Below are positions 45,346 through 55,700 of a stretch of 64,000 nucleotides of DNA, piece by piece. The position numbers and the translations under genes are program-made. Below the pieces are notes generated by a model. It had not been told where the DNA came from. It saw only the letters and a list, made by a program, of their open reading frames with translations, and searched no databases. This stretch comes from Anastatus disparis (Eukaryota; Arthropoda; Insecta; Hymenoptera; Eupelmidae): assembly GCA_017163975.1 (NCBI GenBank), contig JAFFSR010000242.1:149001-213000 (forward strand). Reading direction: 5' to 3'. Position 1 is the stretch's first letter, and every line of letters starts with the position of its first letter.

Positions 45346-45877
45346 CGCAAAGAAGTGTCGGTGGTTGAAACACAAATTCAGAATCACGCTCCAAATCTCG
45401 TAAAGATAACCATTTTTTTAAACGGTACGCATTGTTTAAAGCGCACGTATATTTTAGATGAGGTGTCTTTACAGCGTGATTGAGACAATACTTATTTAAC
45501 CAGGGTAGCTGATTAAATGACGGGCAATCTTTATTTGATTCTAAATTTATAATTTCTCGCGCTGTAATACCGTATAAAATTGATCACTTTTGTTTACCTC
45601 TCACATAAATTTTTCTAACTTTCCGAGTAAGATCGCGCAACGTTTGGTAGAGAGCTTTCTCCGTGACATCACCGTCAAAATAGTCAAGACCATGATGATG
45701 TTCTGCAAGCCAATTATTTTCTCTTCTTATGCCTCTGCTAAAAGCGTTTATACGATTTTTCGATGCGATAATCCAATGACCGCTAAAATCATCGTTCAAA
45801 GCTACGATGGCGACTTCTTTTGGAACAACTCTGTTATTGCTATCTTTTAAGCACTGAATATCCACGACTACATCCAT
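45224..45877 (-). pseudogene. Conserved Polinton exonuclease-like protein, interrupted by one TGA
   Basis: The first 97 codons (from ATG 45877) read VVVDIQCLKDSNN, VPKEVAIVAL, NNWLAEHHHGLDYFDG and KIYVRGKQK. TGA follows at 45586-45584, and the same frame then continues through ITAREIINLE, CPSFNQLPW and CALNNAYRLKKWL. I know this pattern (KExAI, WL..HG..W..G, IYVRG..K, then Cys/His and a CAL.N helix) from a protein recurrent in insect Polintons. The fold resembles a DEDD-type nuclease by inference only. The true 3' end is uncertain: the readable frame extends to 45224 but overlaps the protease ORF, and recognisable residues stop near 45370. Confidence 0.6.
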
Positions 45878-45982
45878 GATTTAACTTTTTGTCTGACCAA
45901 TGCAACGATTAAAGCTATACTGAGGAGTAACGGTGATGTCTTTTCATCCGATAAAATTTGTAAGCGCCATCTATTGATAGCT

Positions 45983-47274
45983 TTACCCATTAAAATTTAC
46001 AATTGTTTGTCGTGATGCGTCAATCTCTAAAATGTTATCGTATTCTGCATAAATTATACAATTGACGGTGTCTGTCAGAGGTTCGCTAAATCTGACATCG
46101 AGTCTAACACTTCCATGTTTTATTAAATTCCAATGAGTACATTCATTTGCCGATAAATCGGGTGATATATCAAACGCAAACAGACAGAAACCGTTTGGAT
46201 ACGACTCACGAGTAATTTTATTTCCCTCATTGAGAAAATGGACACCTGTACCGCTGAATAAAGTATGATATGCATCAACGTATAACTTTTTTACTTTGAA
46301 ATCAGGTTGTAATGGTTTTGAAGGTATTTGAACACCATCAACAAACAAACATAGAAAATTGATGTTAAAATGATCAAAATTGAACGGATTGAGCATTCGG
46401 TCTCCGTTAAACGCCTTGTTTTGAACAAACCCTATGATTATTCTTTTAGGTAACTGTCCTAAAATAATATTATCCAGAGTTTCACCATGTATACCGCTAT
46501 GCATTGTTACAGCTTTGACTTCAATTCTTGTGAGAGGGTATTTAGCTGTAGCTTTAGAAAGTGCTTTTGCGTGTGCTAATAGCACACCTGGGTTAATTTT
46601 TACACGTCTAACTAAAAGATTAGCTTCTTCTATATGTACGGCAAAGTATCCTGAAGGATCCATGAGACAAAAACCATCTCGAGAGCGCACTAAACGAACT
46701 CTTACTTCAACGCCGTTTAGTAATAACTTTTCTTGATTAAACACATCGGCATGTAAATGCTCGACAAGATCTACAGTTTTTTTTGCGCCCAAATATTCAC
46801 GCCGCTTAACAAGTCCTTGGTTGTCACTACCCACATCGTCCATTTTCCCAGCTGTATCGTCACACCACAAACGGTTGATAAATGAGAATTTTTAGCAGCA
46901 GGGCCATAGTTGAGCAGTGTCTCGATGTATGCTCTGTACGCGTAAGCATTATTTGGAGCTGTCACAGGTTTCTGGTTAAATAGTACATCTAATTGGCTGA
47001 ATAGTGAGTGCATAAAATTATTCACCGGTGCCACTTTATTGAGTAGTTCTGCAGTTACATTTCCAGGATACTCATCGACAGTGGTGTATAAGCTAACGCG
47101 CAAGCTAAGCATAGTATGTGCTAAATCTAAATAATCTTCACCATTTCAAGATATTACAAATTCTATAGGTGCGTCATCAGTCAACGAGGAGATAGGCTTA
47201 TACTGGACCCAATGAGAGCTCTCGATAGTAGTCTGTGTCGGAGGAATGTCGAATAGGAGCAATTCCGATTTCAT
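45983..47274 (-). pseudogene. Major capsid protein (double jelly roll), broken by one TGA and one frameshift
   Basis: It forms the pseudo-hexameric capsomer. ATG at 47274 begins MKSELLLFDIPPTQTTIE. TGA replaces codon 43 (47148-47146), and the frame then continues through PGNVTAELLNKVAPVNNFMHS and ETLLNYGPA. Near 46868 the frame shifts, and the rest (DDTAGKMDDVG, RREYLGAKKTVDL, LHADVFNQEKLLLNGVEV, then AKYPLTRIEVK) is open to TAA at 45983. Order and spacing are those of Polinton hexons. About 430 codons in total, a little under usual. Without repair it cannot be expressed in full. Confidence 0.85.
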
Positions 47275-47309
47275 GCACTCACAGGACTGTGTGTGTAAAA
47301 ACGCAATTT

Positions 47310-47852
47310 TTAATCAAAAATATCTCTTGTCGTTCGTACTTTTTTACTTTTTCGAGAATTTTTCTTTTTTTTTCTGGTTTTATTTATTTTCTTCTTTACT
47401 ACTTTATTCCTTTTATTTTTTGTGCTGCGCCGTTTAATCTTTCTTCGAGTACTCTTAACACTGACACGGCCGTCATCCAACTGCAAAGCAGACAGATAAC
47501 GCTGTTTCTTATACCCAGATCCTTCCATCAATTTATCCAGTTTCTCTTCAGCCTTTCTTTTAAGATTTGTGCCAGACTCTTTTATACGATTTCGTAGAGA
47601 TTCTTTGATTGGAGTATTCTGTGTTGCAACGTCAGATAAAACGTTCACACCGGTACGCAATGCCTCCTTTCCCACAGCTTTAGCACCACGGGTGAGTAGC
47701 GGTAGTACCCGACGAAACAACCCAGCTTGAAAACTTCCTACACCACCATGCCCTCTTTGGTAGGAGGCTCCAACGTAAATACGTCCGATACCCCTACCAT
47801 TTTTACCACCACCACCGACGTGCATGTCAAAGTATGCCTCGTAATAATTCAT
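47310..47852 (-). CDS. Basic virion protein with amphipathic N-terminal part (pVI/pX-like)
   Basis: 180 residues. The N-terminal third contains YVGASYQRGHGGVGSF followed by FRRVLPLLTRGAKAVGKEAL, an amphipathic membrane-active-type helix in the style of adenoviral minor core proteins. The last 50 residues are almost entirely Lys/Arg (KSTRRKIKRRSTKNK and onward), as expected for a DNA-condensing or nuclear-targeted tail. It lies between penton (12-bp gap) and major capsid, the usual late-gene setting. The exact adenoviral counterpart is inferred. Confidence 0.7.
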   Translation of the reverse strand: MNYYEAYFDMHVGGGGKNGRGIGRIYVGASYQRGHGGVGSFQAGLFRRVLPLLTRGAKAVGKEALRTGVNVLSDVATQNTPIKESLRNRIKESGTNLKRKAEEKLDKLMEGSGYKKQRYLSALQLDDGRVSVKSTRRKIKRRSTKNKRNKVVKKKINKTRKKKKNSRKSKKVRTTRDIFD

Positions 47853-47863
47853 CTTTTTTCTTA

Positions 47864-48682
47864 TTAATCAATACGATGAAAGTGCAACGTCACTGTCAAG
47901 GTGCCAAAATCAAATGGTATTGGCTGACCTTGTTGATCTCTTATATCTATTTCAATAGTTTGAAAAGAGTTAAACAATAGCGGTATGTACATAGATGGTG
48001 AAAAGTTTTTTATTTTTACACCACCATATTTGCAATCCTCAGTATTTAAGGAAACCGCTCTTAATAATTTACCTTGCACATCTCCGATTACATAAGGTTC
48101 ATAGATGTCACTGTACACCATTAGAGTTGTTGGTAACCCATTAGAAAGATTAGCAGGGTAATTAGCTAAAGTGGGTTCTTCTTTATCGACCTTGATAGTT
48201 TCATTTTTTCCAGTTTCAAACCCGAGAATTTTTCTCAAATTCCTTGACAACTTTAAAACGTGATCAATTAGCGTACATTCCTCTGTTAAACAAACGCGTC
48301 TGATTGATACGTATCCACCACGCTCTATCTGGAAACGTAGATGGTCTTTTACACAGCTCAGATTGTTCACCTCCTCCACGAGACTTTCTAAATGTTTGTA
48401 AACACCTGGACGTATAAAATTAATGGGTGAAACGACCGGTGCAATTTTATTAGTCCGCAGCGACGATGGTGGTATATTTTTTACACAGATAAATCTTTTG
48501 TCCTCGTTTAGTGGAACATGTTGAAATGTCATAGGAATTTGGATCTCCGAAAGTGCAACACTCCAATATCCTTGCAGTCGTATTTGTTGTGGTAGATGAG
48601 TAACGAACCGTGTTGTAGTATTGTCAGGGAAATAATGCATACTACTATTACTAGGTAGTATAATGTAAAATTGATCCTTCAT
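47864..48682 (-). CDS. Minor capsid (penton) protein, single jelly roll
   Basis: 272 residues starting MKDQFYIILPSNSSMHYFPD, followed by FVTHLPQQIRLQGYWSVALS and EIQIPMTF. This is the conserved opening of Polinton penton proteins, whose pentamers fill capsid vertices. The C-terminus FGTLTVTLHFHRID is the last strand. Its ATG overlaps the stop of the PLA2-integrase gene by 4 bases (ATGA, 48682-48679), implying coupled expression. No disruption is seen. Confidence 0.9.
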   Translation of the reverse strand: MKDQFYIILPSNSSMHYFPDNTTTRFVTHLPQQIRLQGYWSVALSEIQIPMTFQHVPLNEDKRFICVKNIPPSSLRTNKIAPVVSPINFIRPGVYKHLESLVEEVNNLSCVKDHLRFQIERGGYVSIRRVCLTEECTLIDHVLKLSRNLRKILGFETGKNETIKVDKEEPTLANYPANLSNGLPTTLMVYSDIYEPYVIGDVQGKLLRAVSLNTEDCKYGGVKIKNFSPSMYIPLLFNSFQTIEIDIRDQQGQPIPFDFGTLTVTLHFHRID

Positions 48683-50157
48683 GATGTTTTTTCGATTTGG
48701 CTGGCTGCAACCCAGGAATTAAATTTATCGGGGTAACCTTTCCATTTAACAAAATATTTTTTATTCCGGCCACTTCCAGTACTTTTTAAAGTTTTTTCAA
48801 CTTCGAAACTCGCGTTATTTAAATCCTTTTTTACTCTACTCAACTCGTGCTCGTAGAAACACCCTTCAATATCCTCATCAGCTAAATCTTTTAGAAAGTA
48901 TACCGGTGGCGGGCGTGCTACTGAAATACGAGTAATTTTAAACAGTTCCAATGTCCATCCACCCTCGTATCCTTTCGCAAACACGTTTCTTGCTCGACTG
49001 ACCCGTACTAGGTCACCGATGGTGTATTTAGGTTTTCGGTACTTGGAGCAACCATATCGAGATTCTAAATTTTTTCGAGCTTTGTGGGCGTTGTAAATCG
49101 TAACAGATGCTGGCTCCATCTTGATGGATGAGTGTTTGCTATGATTGTAAGACTCTAATATTTTTTCTAGAATATCAACGTATCGACGAGTGTTTTTATG
49201 CGTAAAATATCGCCACATCCGTTCCTTTATAGTTCTTATAAACCTTTCGGCTACAGCTGCTTTAATATCAGGACTTCGCACTATTCTAAATGAAATTTCA
49301 TTTTTCTTCAACACTTCTTGCAGTTCCTTTCCTAAAAATTCTTTCCTCTTGTCCGTTTGAAAAATCACAGGTTTTCGATTAGCACTGTTTTTCAAAATGT
49401 TTTCAAATGCTTTGGCAACACTTTTTGAAGTTTTATCCATGAGAGGTAAAGCCCATGCGTATTTACTCAAAACGTCGATGACAACGAGGATATAAGTGTA
49501 ATTATCGTCATAAGTTTTGACCGCTCTCATATCCATCAAATCTGCCTCCCAGACGTCATCACGATTTCGAACATTGTAATGACGTCTAGGAAACCTGTGT
49601 CGTGCAGGTCTGTGCAGATTGTAAACATCCTGACTCTCGAGCCAGTCGATTACTTTTCGAGCTGGGTATTTCTTTCGTACAGAGGTTATAATTTTATTAG
49701 CCCCCGCATATGCTTCTGGTCTTGGTGGACCAAAATAAAGCTTACTTAATTGTTTCTGCATTATTCTTGTTTTTTTTTCTTTTGCTTGCTTCTTCGTCGG
49801 AATCATACACGCTTTTGTCTTCTTTATTTTCTTATCCCTGCATTTTATAGCCTTCTTAATACGCGAAAACAATTTTTCAAAAGTAATTTTACTAACCATA
49901 CAACAAGCAGTCATCATTGCAACTGTACGTTCATCGGGTGGGGTTTCACTACCGAGCATCCGAGAAAAAGCTTTCTCTGCTAGTATTTGGTCAGCTCGAC
50001 GACGATCTGTCGACTCCTTATTGGCATAGGCTATGTCATGTTCACGACACGCTTCATCAAGCGGGTTAATTCCAACATCACCACGTTTAAGACGATCAGC
50101 CAGTTTTGTTCCGGGTCCGCAAAATTTGTATCCTGGTACGTGTATCTCAAAAGGCAT
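48679..50157 (-). CDS. Phospholipase A2 - retroviral-type integrase - chromodomain fusion
   Basis: 492 residues, intact. Residues 1-55 are a parvovirus-VP1-like PLA2: calcium loop YKFCGPGTKL and active-site EACREHDIAYA (His40-Asp41). A basic linker (about 105-135) follows. Then comes the Polinton integrase pre-core (LYFGPPRPEAYAG, VIDWLESQDVYNLHRPAR) and the DDE core: Asp206/209 in EADLMDM, Asp269 in FQTDKRKEF, Glu304 in AVAERFIRTIKERM. A C-terminal chromodomain spans 450-487 (KYFVKWKGYPDKFNSWV). PLA2 normally breaches endosomes during virion entry, while integrase inserts the element. Having both in one uninterrupted ORF is unusual. The canonical Gly of TDxGxEF is replaced by Arg. Confidence 0.9.
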   Translation of the reverse strand: MPFEIHVPGYKFCGPGTKLADRLKRGDVGINPLDEACREHDIAYANKESTDRRRADQILAEKAFSRMLGSETPPDERTVAMMTACCMVSKITFEKLFSRIKKAIKCRDKKIKKTKACMIPTKKQAKEKKTRIMQKQLSKLYFGPPRPEAYAGANKIITSVRKKYPARKVIDWLESQDVYNLHRPARHRFPRRHYNVRNRDDVWEADLMDMRAVKTYDDNYTYILVVIDVLSKYAWALPLMDKTSKSVAKAFENILKNSANRKPVIFQTDKRKEFLGKELQEVLKKNEISFRIVRSPDIKAAVAERFIRTIKERMWRYFTHKNTRRYVDILEKILESYNHSKHSSIKMEPASVTIYNAHKARKNLESRYGCSKYRKPKYTIGDLVRVSRARNVFAKGYEGGWTLELFKITRISVARPPPVYFLKDLADEDIEGCFYEHELSRVKKDLNNASFEVEKTLKSTGSGRNKKYFVKWKGYPDKFNSWVAASQIEKTS

Positions 50158-50213
50158 TCAATCAATTATAGAATCTAGAACAGACTTTTCCCCTTCATCG
50201 TCTTTCTCTAATT

Positions 50214-51017
50214 TCAGAATTTCGTGCCCAGACGACTCCATGTTTCCCCTGATTTCGGTGATCTGGCGACTTTCTTTCTTCTCTTTCTCTTTCTACACCC
50301 TTGTTCTTCCTCGCTGAGTTTGTTACTACCACCGGATTTTGATTTGCTACTACCAGACTCTGGAGAAGCGAAATCGATTATCTGTAACACACGATTGTTC
50401 CCAATAAAAAGCCGAGGCGTCACGACACGTCGAAGTGCCAGAGCAAACTGACGAGCACCTGCCGGATTCACATGTTGTCTTTTCCTCATAGTGTCGTTAA
50501 CCAAGTCGATAATATTTGCGCCACGGATAGGAATGCCATCTATACATGTTGCACCATTACCATCCCAAGTGACGATGCCTGTGCCACGTAAATGTTGTAA
50601 AAGATCCACTGCATTGGACCGGTATTTTAAAGGTATACTTTCCACAATTCGTGCATCTACACGATCTTCTAATTCTTTGACGACTCGTTTTGACTCTGCC
50701 TCAGCATCATCATTATTATCATCGTTGATAATATCAGCATCTTCCATATCATCGTTTTTCTTTGTAGTTTCTGTCTTCTTGTTACTAATATCTTTAAAAT
50801 GTAGATAACGTTGTAATGCTTGAGAATATCGTTGCCATTTATCCCGCTCGCTCATATCGTCCGTAGAATTCAAGATATCACTCATCTCTGCATCCAGCCT
50901 GCTAACAGCAGTTCCTGGTGTTTGCACCGACTTTAACCCAGCGTTGGTGAAAAGTTTTTGTTGTAAGCGTTCCACACTCTCTTGTGGTAACAAAATCATT
51001 TTTTTGGTGTGCTCCAT
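50214..51017 (-). CDS. Conserved Polinton protein of unknown function (acidic middle, basic tail)
   Basis: 267 residues from ATG 51017 (MEHTKKMILLPQESVERLQQ). Upstream residues in the same frame belong to the overlapping gene region and are not used. Visible parts: a helical N-terminus with LDAEMSDIL and YSQALQRYLHF; an Asp-rich stretch (DDMEDADIINDDNNDD); a folded segment with TGIVTWDGNG, IPIRGANIIDLVNDTMR and RQFALALRRVVTP; and a Ser/Gly then Lys/Arg-rich tail. The GxNIxDLVND block recurs in insect Polintons. It may bind DNA or act as a scaffold, but neither is shown. Confidence 0.7.
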   Translation of the reverse strand: MEHTKKMILLPQESVERLQQKLFTNAGLKSVQTPGTAVSRLDAEMSDILNSTDDMSERDKWQRYSQALQRYLHFKDISNKKTETTKKNDDMEDADIINDDNNDDAEAESKRVVKELEDRVDARIVESIPLKYRSNAVDLLQHLRGTGIVTWDGNGATCIDGIPIRGANIIDLVNDTMRKRQHVNPAGARQFALALRRVVTPRLFIGNNRVLQIIDFASPESGSSKSKSGGSNKLSEEEQGCRKRKRRKKVARSPKSGETWSRLGTKF

Positions 51018-51024
51018 TTTTTTT

Positions 51025-51369
51025 TTATTTTGATATAAGACTTGACAATACTGTACCAATGAGCGGTGCCAACAATATTGGCAAGAATCCGCCGTGCTGT
51101 ACGATAATTTTCTTTTTCGTAGCTTGATTCTTTTGAGGACTTGCCAATCGTCTAAGAATGCCTGCGTGTTTACGTAACCGAGTTTTGTGCGTTCTGTTGA
51201 GAGAAACGTTACCGCGCAACACGTTGAGAGCACACTCACAAATGTATCTGACCAATTTGGGATCGGCCTTACGGAGCACGGCAGCGCGTTGTTCCCTGTT
51301 AAAATGATAAAGCGCTCTAGAAATATCTGTATGCTTTTGCCCAATAGGACCTCTAGTTTTCCGCTCCAT
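51025..51369 (-). CDS. Small conserved Polinton protein with hydrophobic C-terminus
   Basis: 114 residues from ATG 51369. Its start overlaps the ATPase stop by one base (TGATG), so the two are probably co-expressed. It is basic and helical at first (LVRYICECALNVLRGNVSLN, KTRLRKHAGILRRLA), then has a KKK cluster and QHGGFLPILLAPLIGTVLSS, a membrane-inserting-type segment. This architecture (ICECALNVLxGNV ... GGFLPxLL) is widespread in animal Polintons. Its role is unknown, possibly a capsid-associated membrane-active peptide. Confidence 0.75.
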   Translation of the reverse strand: MERKTRGPIGQKHTDISRALYHFNREQRAAVLRKADPKLVRYICECALNVLRGNVSLNRTHKTRLRKHAGILRRLASPQKNQATKKKIIVQHGGFLPILLAPLIGTVLSSLISK

Positions 51370-52049
51370 CACAAAGATACGACTGGAAGGTGATTACTCG
51401 AATCAACGCCTTTAAACTGCTTTCGAGGTACATAAACGTACTGATATTCGTCATCGGGGAAGATGCAAGCACGAAAACGACAATTATCTGGAGTATTTTG
51501 TTTTAAATCTAGAAAAAGGTATCCAAATGGCCGTGAGGTGGCGTCTCAGTACGCCTCTTGTAAGAATCGTGGATCTTCAGGACAGAGCTGGCGCGAAAGA
51601 TGTTGTATTTGTGTACGATCGCGTAAATTTCTAAACACGATCATGTATTGCGCGTTGAGCGAAATGTCTCGTTGGCCTTTTCCTTGATGAAATATATTTT
51701 GTGTAATAAATATGACGCTTAGGTTATTGTGATGACTCCCCTTTGTGGATAAGTTGACAATGGCGTTACTTGAGGACGATTCACGCATCAGATCATCCAA
51801 TATTAATAACTTTGGGCGTGAGTCACCAGCGTAGTCCGTACTTTGAGGAAGCCCCTCGCGAAATTCTATATGTCTCCCAAGCTCTTTGTAACCTGCCTGC
51901 CATTCAGCATAGTAAACGATTACGCGATCAAAACGTGTGTCACTCATACGATCGATGTATTTTAGAAATTTTTTTACAAACACTGTTTTGCCACAGCCGG
52001 TAGGTCCGCAAAGCATAGATGTCCACGGGTGTTTCCATCTAATATCCAT
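51369..52049 (-). pseudogene. FtsK/HerA-family genome packaging ATPase, interrupted by one TGA
   Basis: It pumps DNA into capsids. Walker A GPTGCGKTVFVKKFL sits at residues 15-29 and Walker B KLLILDDLM at about 95, with the sensor-type IFITQNIFHQGKGQRDISLN following. After QEAY at residue 167 the frame meets TGA (51548-51546), then continues DATSRPFGYLFLDLKQ and IFPDD...VYVPR to the normal-looking stop at 51371-51369. The C-terminal block is conserved in the family, so the TGA is a premature stop. The ATPase core itself would still be made. Confidence 0.85.
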
Positions 52050-52133
52050 GACTTACTGCTATAACAACTACTATTCTTCTCTGAAACTGTTAGCACACTA
52101 AACGTTCCAACAAAAAACACTGATAGTTATAGT

Positions 52134-52340
52134 TTATGACTTTGTAAAATCCATGTACTTTTTCACCAACGCAGCTTCAATAATTTTACCAATTCTCTCG
52201 ATCCTCCATCTAAACTGTACCCGATCTCGTGCCGCTTGTTTCCACTCGCCACGTCGTGCAGCACGACTGGCGTAATTCCACACGTGTAATATACGAATAC
52301 TTGGTGAGTTGGGATCAAATCTCACACTTTTTTTCTCCAT
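52134..52340 (-). CDS. Small basic conserved Polinton protein
   Basis: 68 residues from ATG 52340 (MEKKSVRFDPNSPSI). Contains HVWNYASRAARRGEWKQAAR and DRVQFRWRIERIG, a Trp/Arg-rich helix pair I have seen as a short ORF beside Polinton ATPases. No enzymatic motif. It lies first after the GC-rich intergenic region and may therefore head the late transcription unit. Confidence 0.6.
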   Translation of the reverse strand: MEKKSVRFDPNSPSIRILHVWNYASRAARRGEWKQAARDRVQFRWRIERIGKIIEAALVKKYMDFTKS

Positions 52341-52364
52341 ATTACCAGAGCTGTCTGCTGACAA

Positions 52365-52707
52365 AGCTTAAGTTTTTCTGGAGTCTACGGCAATCTTGTG
52401 ATCGCGGTGGGGCCCCCGCGCGGTCGCTCGCGTATCCGCGAGAGCGTTGAAGAAGAGCTCGTCCTCCCACTGTCGTAATATTAACACACGCCGCTTACGA
52501 GCGCTACAGAACAGCTAGCTTTTTAGTGCATGCGCGATTGGCCCCCACAACCGTGAGCGCGTTAGAGACGAGCTCGTCCCCCCACCACTGCAATATTACC
52601 TCTCTCCCCCTACCACTCACGGTCTCACGAGCGTTTTGGATTGGAAATTGTTTTGCGCATGCGTTCTTATCATTGTATACCTGCTCAGACGATGTAGAGT
52701 TCAGTCG
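52365..52707. promoter_or_regulatory. GC-rich gap between polB and the late genes, with direct repeats
   Basis: This is the only sizeable non-coding gap among the coding genes. GAGAGCGTTGAAGAAGAGCTCGTCCTCCCACTG (about 52439) and GAGCGCGTTAGAGACGAGCTCGTCCCCCCACCACTG (about 52555) are direct repeats about 116 bp apart, each followed by (G/C)AATATTA and each associated with TGCATGCGC-type words. A late promoter is an inference from position. Confidence 0.45.
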
Positions 52708-55700
52708 TTAACTGTGTCTGTATTCGTACGGGTAGCTTTTTTTCAACCCGACGAATCTTCTTTTACCATATACGGTTTTACAAGTTTTCGTCTCTGTAAG
52801 TGATAATACTTCGTGAAAATCTGTCCTTCTTATTGCCGGTGAAGATATAATAATTTCGTCCGTGTTACCCGATATTAACTCGTGTATACTTTCATAATTA
52901 ATTTTTTGACTATTTGAATGATTTAGTCTTATACCTTTAATTTTACATACTGTTTGTTCAGAACCATCTGGAAGTTTACACTTGTACGCGTAAAATTTCG
53001 GCCCACCAGAGGCAAAAGATGATATGTATGTACCAACACCTTTCTCCGCTAATTCATCAGTAAGTTCACCAAGCAGTGTACCGATCGGCAAATCGTGTTC
53101 GTCGTTCTTACTGACATAGAAAACGGAGTCTGTGTCGTAGTACAGTGCACGCGATCCTAGTTTGTTCAAATAATCAAAAAGTTAAAGCCGGGCTTGTGCT
53201 GTTGTGAAAGCTGCAATTACAACACTTGTCGTGCGTGACTGCAAGAGAGCTTCATCCTGATACTGCCAGTTCACGTACAATACCTGATCGTTGACTGGGA
53301 TGATACTGTTTACAACCACTTCAGCATTGGTAAGTAGTTCTGTCAATCTTGCTGGCTCTGTAACAACCTCTGTTTTAGCCATATTCTCTCGTTGCGCAAG
53401 TTTCCCCCATAACGAGTTTAAACATAGTTTAGCAACCGATGTCAAACCCGTATTAAAATTTATATCAGTTTTACTTAGACGAATACCCTCTTCACGTTCA
53501 AAGTTCTCTATATATCGGTCCTTATAATCTTCGGTAATACACTCTGACGGGTAACCAGAAGCCTCAGTTTTTTGTTTAAAGAATTCATCGATGTACTCGG
53601 TAAAAATACCACCTGTTCGCGTGACAGGATTATATTGTACCATCTCATATTGCCATATTTCGTAAACGTTTTGAATCACGTATCCTATTTCTACAGCTTT
53701 TTTAAGCTCTTCCGACACCCATGTTCCGTGTAATACCCGATCTATCGTATTATCGTGCATACAATCCATTTGAATCATTTGTTCACAGCACGTACGGCAA
53801 AGAGGAAAAATTAATTTTCCATGCATTTTAACTGGCAAAACAGGGTGATACAAATTTCTGGGCGGGAGTACATCACACATGATAAGGCCTTCAACGTTAC
53901 TGATGTCGTTGTTAACCCCTATGAGAGTTTGAGTTTCATTACCCACATATAACGTTGGGTGACCCACAGGATATTTACCTCGTTTACAAATGTATGGATA
54001 TAATGAACATACATCAACGTATTTAATTTTTTCATCACCCTCACACTCGTATAATTTTATCGTGTTACCAGTTCTACCACCGAAAAATGCATCACGGGGG
54101 TCCAGCGGTTTACGATAAACAATATCGATATTCGCATCTATATATTCTCTCAATTCCTGGTTACGTGAAATTTCCCGCTCAAATTCGCAACCCCATATTT
54201 CAATGAGTGTATAATTGCCTGTTTTAATTTTTAAGGATATAGCACATGTTCTTTCATATCTGTCGTCAAGTGATTCGCCTGATGATAATGTTTCATTTTT
54301 ATTTATTCTGTAACATCGTGGACATCCATGCCAGTAGCACCCGTAAAATTGAAGAACCGTACCATTATGATCCTCATCTGTCCGTGGTAGAGCGTATCCA
54401 TCAACAAGAATACCTTCAATAAGTCTCCTCTCGTGTCCATGCCCTGCATGCTCGATTCGACACTGTAGAACCTTTTGTTCCATCCAATAAAGCCATTGTA
54501 TAGCTTTAATGGATTGATTATCAGCCATTCTGTACCCTCTCACAGGCATAACACCTATTTGATTTTTTTTTAAAAACTTTTTCCTGTAAACACACATAAA
54601 CGATGAAGCTATGGCTGTGCACTCTTCGAATGGGTCTACATTAAACTTCATGAAATTTTTTCGAAATTCTAAACAGGCCTCTCTCGGTATTTTAACATCT
54701 TGTTTACAATATTTTACGATTTCTTCTTGGAAATTAAATATGTATCCTGTATCTGTCTGTCGAATATACCATTCTATAAATTTTTCTCTTTCTTTACTGT
54801 TCATACCATCGACACCGTACATATCTAGGTTCGGTAAAGGACCGATATATAATTGGTTTTCTTCTGTGTTAAATAAATGTGGAAAAGTTCCTTTTTCTAT
54901 ATCTGACAACCCGTAAGCTTTCGGTAAATCACATAGTGGCATATGAAAATAATTTAGACTATCGATAAATTTAACGTTTGAAATTTGCATCAGATTTATT
55001 TTGGAACCGTTTAAAATCACCGTTGGTTTCTCCCGTGAACAATGGTTTTCTACGATATACTTGAATACAAATTGACAATCAAACCCTTGCGAATTGTGTG
55101 CTATACAAATAACTTTTTTAAACTTTTCACGTCGTGATAGAGCTAACCCGACAAATTGTTTTACTGGATCTTTTTGAAATACAAATTCACAAATACCACA
55201 CTCTTCACACATATTTGATATATTAGTATCCTCTAGACAAAAACTACAAACTTGTTGTACAACACACAGGTTAGGTACATGTATTTTTTTATTTTCATCA
55301 CCTAACACAGAAAGAGTTTGTTGTGTTTCAAAATCATAAAATAAATATAATATTTTAGATCTTTCCTTACCTTGTTCTATAGGCTGAATATAGCAAAAGT
55401 GGTTGATCGGTAGCCGTTTGTTACAAATGTCACAAAATACAACTCCGCATTCATGTTTTTCACCGCGGTTTTTTACACGGATAGTTTTACAACAAATTTG
55501 ACAAATTTTCACCGCTTTACAAACACTTACGTTTCTTTTAAACGATCCTGATTTCAAATGGTTCTCGAAACATGTATTACCAAAAAACTCTCTAAAGCAA
55601 TTTAAGCACTTTTTTATATCCGCACTGTTGTCACAAACTGGTGATTGCATGCACTTAAAACATCTATTAGAACATCTATGATCCATAGCGAATTTGTAAC

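Noticed and set aside
49750..50808. Several plus-strand ORFs of 60-105 codons opposite the integrase and 267-residue genes
   Set aside because: They are antisense shadows of well-supported minus-strand genes.
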